In this document: positions 59,901 through 64,000 of the stretch, one piece after another
Numbering within the stretch: the first letter of the stretch is position 1
Layout: each line of letters begins with the position of its first letter
NCBI RefSeq assembly: GCF_947179165.1
Contig: NC_077243.1
Coordinates: 4,768,001-4,832,000 of the forward strand
Direction: 5' to 3'
Source: Solanum dulcamara
Taxonomy: Eukaryota; Streptophyta; Magnoliopsida; Solanales; Solanaceae
DNA: 64,000 bases
Notes under the pieces: model-generated
Databases searched by the model: none
What the model saw: the letters and a program-made list of their open reading frames with translations, nothing else
What the model was told of the DNA's origin: nothing
Program-made: the position numbers and the translations under genes

Positions 59901-62900
59901 ATGTGGAGAAAACAAATAGATTAGAGTGGATGGTGAAGAGCAATGGTGGTAGCTGGCAATGGATTGGTGATGGTGGTTGTGTGGTGATAGTTGTACCGTG
60001 GATGTGGTTGTTGGTAGTGGTTATGCAGTGTGGTGGAGGGGGTTAGTAGTGGTGGTTGGCGGTGGTAGTTGTGTGATGGAGGTGGTTGGTGTTGGCAACG
60101 GGCTGATGGCTAGTAATAATGGAGGTGGTTGGTGTTGGAGATGGGCAGATGGCTAGTAATGGTGGAAGTAATTTGTGGTGATGGCTGATGGTTTGGTGGT
60201 AGTAAGCGACGATGGTGGTTGTGAGGTGGAGGCCGGCGGTAGAAGATGGTAGAGATGTTTGGTGGGTAGAGACAGCCGGTGGTGGTTGGCGGTGATGATT
60301 GCATGGTGGTGGTAAGAAACAGAATAGCAGTAAAAGGTTACGTTAATGAAACTTTTAAGGGAAGGTCTGAATAATTTTTTTACTTTGTATAAGATATGAA
60401 CGATTCTAATCTATTAAAGAGCTAATAAGTGGTTGCTGAAAAACAAATGCTAAAATCTAGACACAGATTTAGACCACCTCCATTAAGTGGAAACAAATAA
60501 GCCTCAAGATTGCAAGGAGACATGGCAATTGGTTAAAAAAAATTAACTTGGTGAACAGTTGGTGATCCTCAAAATCCCAAGATGGCACAACACAGCTGGC
60601 AGAGTGGTTGCCAAATTAAACGACATTGATATGAAGTAAAGAGGTTTCACCTTCAACTTAAAATCATCCTCATCTTTAATAACATGAGGATGAATAGATG
60701 GTATGACTGTGAAAAAGCGGTTGCTTGCATCAACAAGAAGGGTCTCCTTGGCAGTTGGATCATGATTAGTGCCGCTTAACAAATTTTGTATCTCCGTTAA
60801 TGCCTCAAAACCTAAGTACCAGAAACATTATCAGGAACTAGTCGGCAGATGAGCTTAAACACCACATAAATAGACAGAGGAGATACCCAATAGAAGTAGA
60901 TAGCTGAACAAATGTACCTTTTTGGATATTCCTTTTACTCAGCTTTCCTAGTGGCATCTCGGACATATTTATCTCAAATTCCATCATAGCAGCCCTGCAA
61001 CACTTGTGGGTTCAGCTGCATTTCTCAAACATACAAGGAATTCAACAGTGAGACTTTATTTAACCTGTATGTCTCAACATTAAAGAGAATCTTCATCAGC
61101 TCCATCAATGGAGGGGCAAGTTTGCTGTTCGTGTCATTGAGATTTCTCTTAGAAGTGGGTTTTTTGTCAACTCCATAATCCTATAAAGTAAATCATTTTG
61201 AAAACCTGAGCTTGGTGAAGGTGCTTGACGTTTCTATAGCCCAAAAATAATAAAATTATGGTGTTATTAGAGAAGAACACTAGGGGTGCAACCCCAAAAA
61301 AAAGGCAAAATGTTTAAAGGCATGAGGCGAGAGGAGGTGGCTAACAATATCCAGAGGATAAAATCTGCCAGGTTGCTTCTGAAAATTTTTCTTTTGTTCC
61401 CATGCTTCCCACGAGTTCCCAGTCTTCTCAAGAAACAAACGCTTAAAATGTTGTATTGCATCTGATTTAGACATCTCCTCTAACTTGTTTCCTCCAATTT
61501 TCTCATTTCCAACGCGACCCCATTTGCGAAAAACATAACAGTCGGACCCTTTGTCCTCTTCAATAATTTGAAGGATGTAGTAACTGCAGATAACAAAAAC
61601 AAAAAGGCCAAAATACCATATGAACAAACAGAACCAGGATATCACATGGGCAAAATTACAGATAGAAATCATCCTTTCCACTATAGTACTAGAGCCACTT
61701 TATAAACTGAAGAGGTTTGACTATCTCAGCAGCATGGAAAACCGAGCTATTTCCAAAACCAAATGATATTAAAAGAATATCCTATTACTCATGTAGATGT
61801 AGAGATATATTCATTTCTTTATAAATCCGGTTTAGGTAAAATCAAACCAGCGGCGAATCTATAGGCAAAGATTAGGGCTCATGAACCAAGAGGTATTTTA
61901 TGTATATATGTTCTAAAATTAATATAATATTATCTGTTGGCACCCATAGCACCCATGTTACAGGAAGATTAAGGACTAGAATCAATTCCCAGTAAACATA
62001 CTTTTTCCTTCTTTTTTTAGAAACCTAGATTCGCCACTGATTCAAACCAATCGTTTATGTGGACAAAGCTATTGTCTGCTTGTGAAATCGTTATGGAGGT
62101 TTATTTTGGAGGAACAAGCACTGTGGAGGAGGGTTATAAGTGGAAAGTATGGGACTGAAGGACAGAGGGTCTCAACGGAGGTAACTTCACCTTATGCCTA
62201 AGGGTCGTTTAGTAGTGGTAGAGTGTATACGAATAAGTACTGAATTGGATGTGTTAGTAATGTTGAGATTAGTTATGATGGGGGAATATTTCTTATCCAT
62301 TGTTTGGTTTAGTGTATTAGAGCATTTCTTATCGAAATGTCTCGGGAGACATGTCTGGGAGCATTGAATTACCTCATAGTGATTAGTGACTAGACCTGAC
62401 ATTTTAACACCAAAAAACAAGTTTTTGATACATTTATTTTTTACTTTAGCAATCTAACTCTGGCAATTATTTTTAAACATGAAGGGAATTAAATGGACAA
62501 TGCCAGAATCTACTAGTGACCTTTTGGCTTGCTAGAACAGCCGGAGAATAGATCTTGTTGGCTGATTGCATTTGGTGGACTATTTGGAAGGAAAGAAACT
62601 ACAGATATCTTGAAGAAAGAATGTAGCTCAATTCAGAAGATCAAGATGAATTGCCTTTTTTTATTTTACCTTTGGTGTAAAAAGGAATTCTTAGATGATG
62701 CAAGTTCATTGTTAGATGTGATAGAATCCTGGTAAGAAGAACAAGGACATGGTTTGCTGTTTTTTGGATTCCAGCACACAACCTTTTAGCTGATGATGTA
62801 TAAAATTTGTTACCTTTCCCATTCAATAATAACAATAACAACATACTCAGTATAGTCGCACAAAGTGGGGTCTAGGGAGGGTAGTGTGCACAAACCTTAC

Positions 62901-64000
62901 TCCTACCTCAGAGGTAGAGAGGTTGTTTCTGATAAACCCTCGGCTCAAGAAAAACATAGCAGTCCAAAAAGAGAATAAACGAAGTGAAAGCATCACAAAA
63001 CATACTGAACAGTAACTACTTTAGAATAATGTGATAATCGAAGTACAAGAAACATCAGATAGTACCCGAAATCAAAAATCAAAAGACAAGAAACTACATG
63101 AGCAATACTACGACTACTAGTATGGGCAAATAGCAAGACAATGCACTACTACCTACAAACCTTCTACTTACCTTTCCTATTCAAAAAGCAGTTACTCACC
63201 TCAACTCAATCGGATAACTCCCTACTCAGCTAATCAGACGCGTGAACCTCTTTGGTACCCGTATTGGGCCAAATAATACGAATTCCACCAAGGCACAAGT
63301 TTTGCACCCAACATTTCAAACTCGTTTCTTTCACACGTTTCATTATTACATCAACTTTGTGTGTAGTTCTCTGAAACTAGTTGCCCTAATTGAATTCCAC
63401 TTGCACATACCCAATTCCCTAGCCACATGAAAATTCTTTTACAACTCCAACAAAATGAAGTGTGAAGAAAGATTGTTTTCCTTATATTACTTATCCTTGA
63501 ACTTCTGCGATAGGATAGAACACTGCATTTCATAATTCTGGCATCAGATACTCTGGTTACATCTGATGGTTTATGAACAATTATTCAAATTCACTTGCGA
63601 TTTAAATAGCAAATACTTCCAGAATTTTTTCACTTTAAAATAAGTGAATTTAACTTGGGATGTTAATGTTATTATGTAGCTCACAATTTACTTCATATTT
63701 ACAAAGATAATGATAATTCAATTCTTAGGCAGAATCTACACATGACAGTTATGTTACACAGAGACATCTCAATTAGTGATGCAGAAAGACCAAAAGTGAA
63801 ACACAGAAGAATGTACCAAAAAAGAAAAAAAAGACAACTACTAGATTGCTATTGCATATTTCAGAGGAAAAAATATGGATACGTCACCTATTAATACCAC
63901 TTGAGAGATCTGACATGTTTAAAGTCGTATTATAAATGCTGGTCTTGTCCTCAAGAACGTGTCCTGTATCTTGCAAGCTAGATGCCTCATGAACCGCACT
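56927..64000 (-). CDS. PARP1: Poly(ADP-ribose) polymerase 1, C-terminal ~485 residues
   Basis: Nuclear enzyme that binds DNA breaks and builds poly(ADP-ribose) from NAD+ on itself and chromatin proteins. Eleven minus-strand exons are visible: 64000-63888 (partial), 61583-61346, 61180-61065, 60994-60918, 60811-60651, 58889-58698, 58408-58300, 58150-58068, 57929-57792, 57647-57465, 56974-56927; phases close. Domains in order: WGR ([20 protein letters not shown] in exon 61583), helical regulatory domain ([15 protein letters not shown] to [17 protein letters not shown]), then the ART catalytic domain. The H-Y-E triad is intact: His in LLWHGSRLTNF, Tyr in [15 protein letters not shown], Glu in YNEYIVYD. 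The protein ends [15 protein letters not shown]. The upstream zinc fingers and BRCT domain lie beyond the window. Confidence 0.96.
58890..60650 (-). other. Large PARP1 intron
   Basis: A 1.76-kb intron between the exons ending at 60651 and starting at 58889. It has no coding frame of note. It contains a G/T-rich (plus strand) low-complexity minisatellite at 59940-60310. Confidence 0.8.
59940..60310. repeat. GGTGGT-rich minisatellite in PARP1 intron
   Basis: Strand-asymmetric G/T-rich sequence of the GGTGGTTG(G/T) type, including an exact-period 43-bp duplication beginning ATGGAGGTGGTTGGTGTTGG at 60076 and again at 60119. On the PARP1 coding strand it is C/A-rich. Confidence 0.85.
61848..62039. 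mobile_element. hAT-type MITE in PARP1 intron
   Basis: Inverted ends CAGCGGCGAATCTATAGG at the left and CAGTGGCGAATCTAGG at the right (complement). They are flanked by 8-bp near-duplicates AATCAAAC (61840-61847) and ATTCAAAC (62040-62047), differing at one base. CAG-starting ends with 8-bp target copies are the hAT signature. 192 bp, non-coding. Confidence 0.85.
62827..62950 (+). mobile_element. TS-family SINE in PARP1 intron, antisense
   Basis: The best TS copy in the window: AACAACATACTCAGTATAGT, GTGGGGTCTAGGGAGGGTAG, CACAAACCTTACTCCTACCT, GAGAGGTTGTTTCTGATA and CCCTCGGCTCAAGA in the expected order. It is opposite to PARP1 transcription. Confidence 0.85.

Larger units (their letters stand above)
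61584..63887 (-). other. Largest PARP1 intron
   Basis: A 2.3-kb intron between the first visible exon and the WGR exon. It holds the hAT-type MITE, a MITE-terminus-like GGGTCGTTTAGTAGTGG near 62202, and the TS SINE at 62827. No other coding frame is supported. Confidence 0.8.

Noticed and set aside
1..64000. CRISPR array, prokaryotic operons, phage or virus genes
   Set aside because: The window is plant nuclear DNA with spliced genes; no spaced short direct repeats of CRISPR form, and retroelement pol fragments are of the Copia retrotransposon type rather than viral.

Overview
This is a plant nuclear window, almost certainly from Solanaceae and most likely Nicotiana or a close relative. It is AT-rich, with intron-split genes whose exons join in frame at GT-AG junctions. 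The NADPH oxidase gene has the His-rich N-terminus (MQNSENHH...) that I recall from tobacco RBOHD / N. benthamiana RBOHB, and several SINE copies match the tobacco TS family. The species assignment is inference; no search was run.

Layout. (1) 1-3966, + strand: the 3' two-thirds of a Tudor staphylococcal nuclease gene (TSN), nine exons visible, one intron with a GC donor. (2) 5010-17780: a transposon block. It holds an internally deleted Copia element with a Tourist-like MITE inside its 5' LTR, a 4.1-kb solo LTR of Ogre/Tat type with an intact 5-bp target duplication and a 1.2-kb AAT/AAC microsatellite inside, and a decayed full-structure Copia element whose 3' LTR ends just upstream of the next gene. 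(3) 19595-20488, +: intronless inositol polyphosphate multikinase (IPK2). (4) 23927-29900, +: a 12-exon gene for a 651-residue conserved protein I do not recognise with certainty; its N-terminal half could be a von Willebrand A-like fold of the Treslin/Sld3 kind. (5) 38386-32610, - strand: complete 12-exon RBOH gene, 938 residues. (6) 38700-56900: an 18-kb gene-poor stretch with MITEs, two TRIM elements, a decayed DUF1985 (Ulp1-type, transposon-associated) gene and a GRF zinc-finger ORF with one stop. (7) 64000-56927, -: the C-terminal half of PARP1, eleven exons down to the stop codon, with a further SINE and an hAT-type MITE in an intron.

The host genes are TSN (RNA regulation under stress), IPK2 (inositol phosphate synthesis), the unnamed nuclear-looking protein, RBOH (apoplastic ROS) and PARP1 (DNA damage and stress). 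They are ordinary single-copy-type plant genes in convergent or tandem order and do not form an operon-like system. I see no evidence for a new multi-gene system. The most interesting items are the solo giant LTR with its internal microsatellite, the nested MITE whose empty site is preserved in the partner LTR, the possible Treslin-like gene, and the GRF zinc-finger ORF with a single nonsense change.

Exon boundaries were worked out by hand from reading frame, splice dinucleotides and family knowledge. For the RBOH, PARP1, TSN and 651-residue genes all exon phases close without error.
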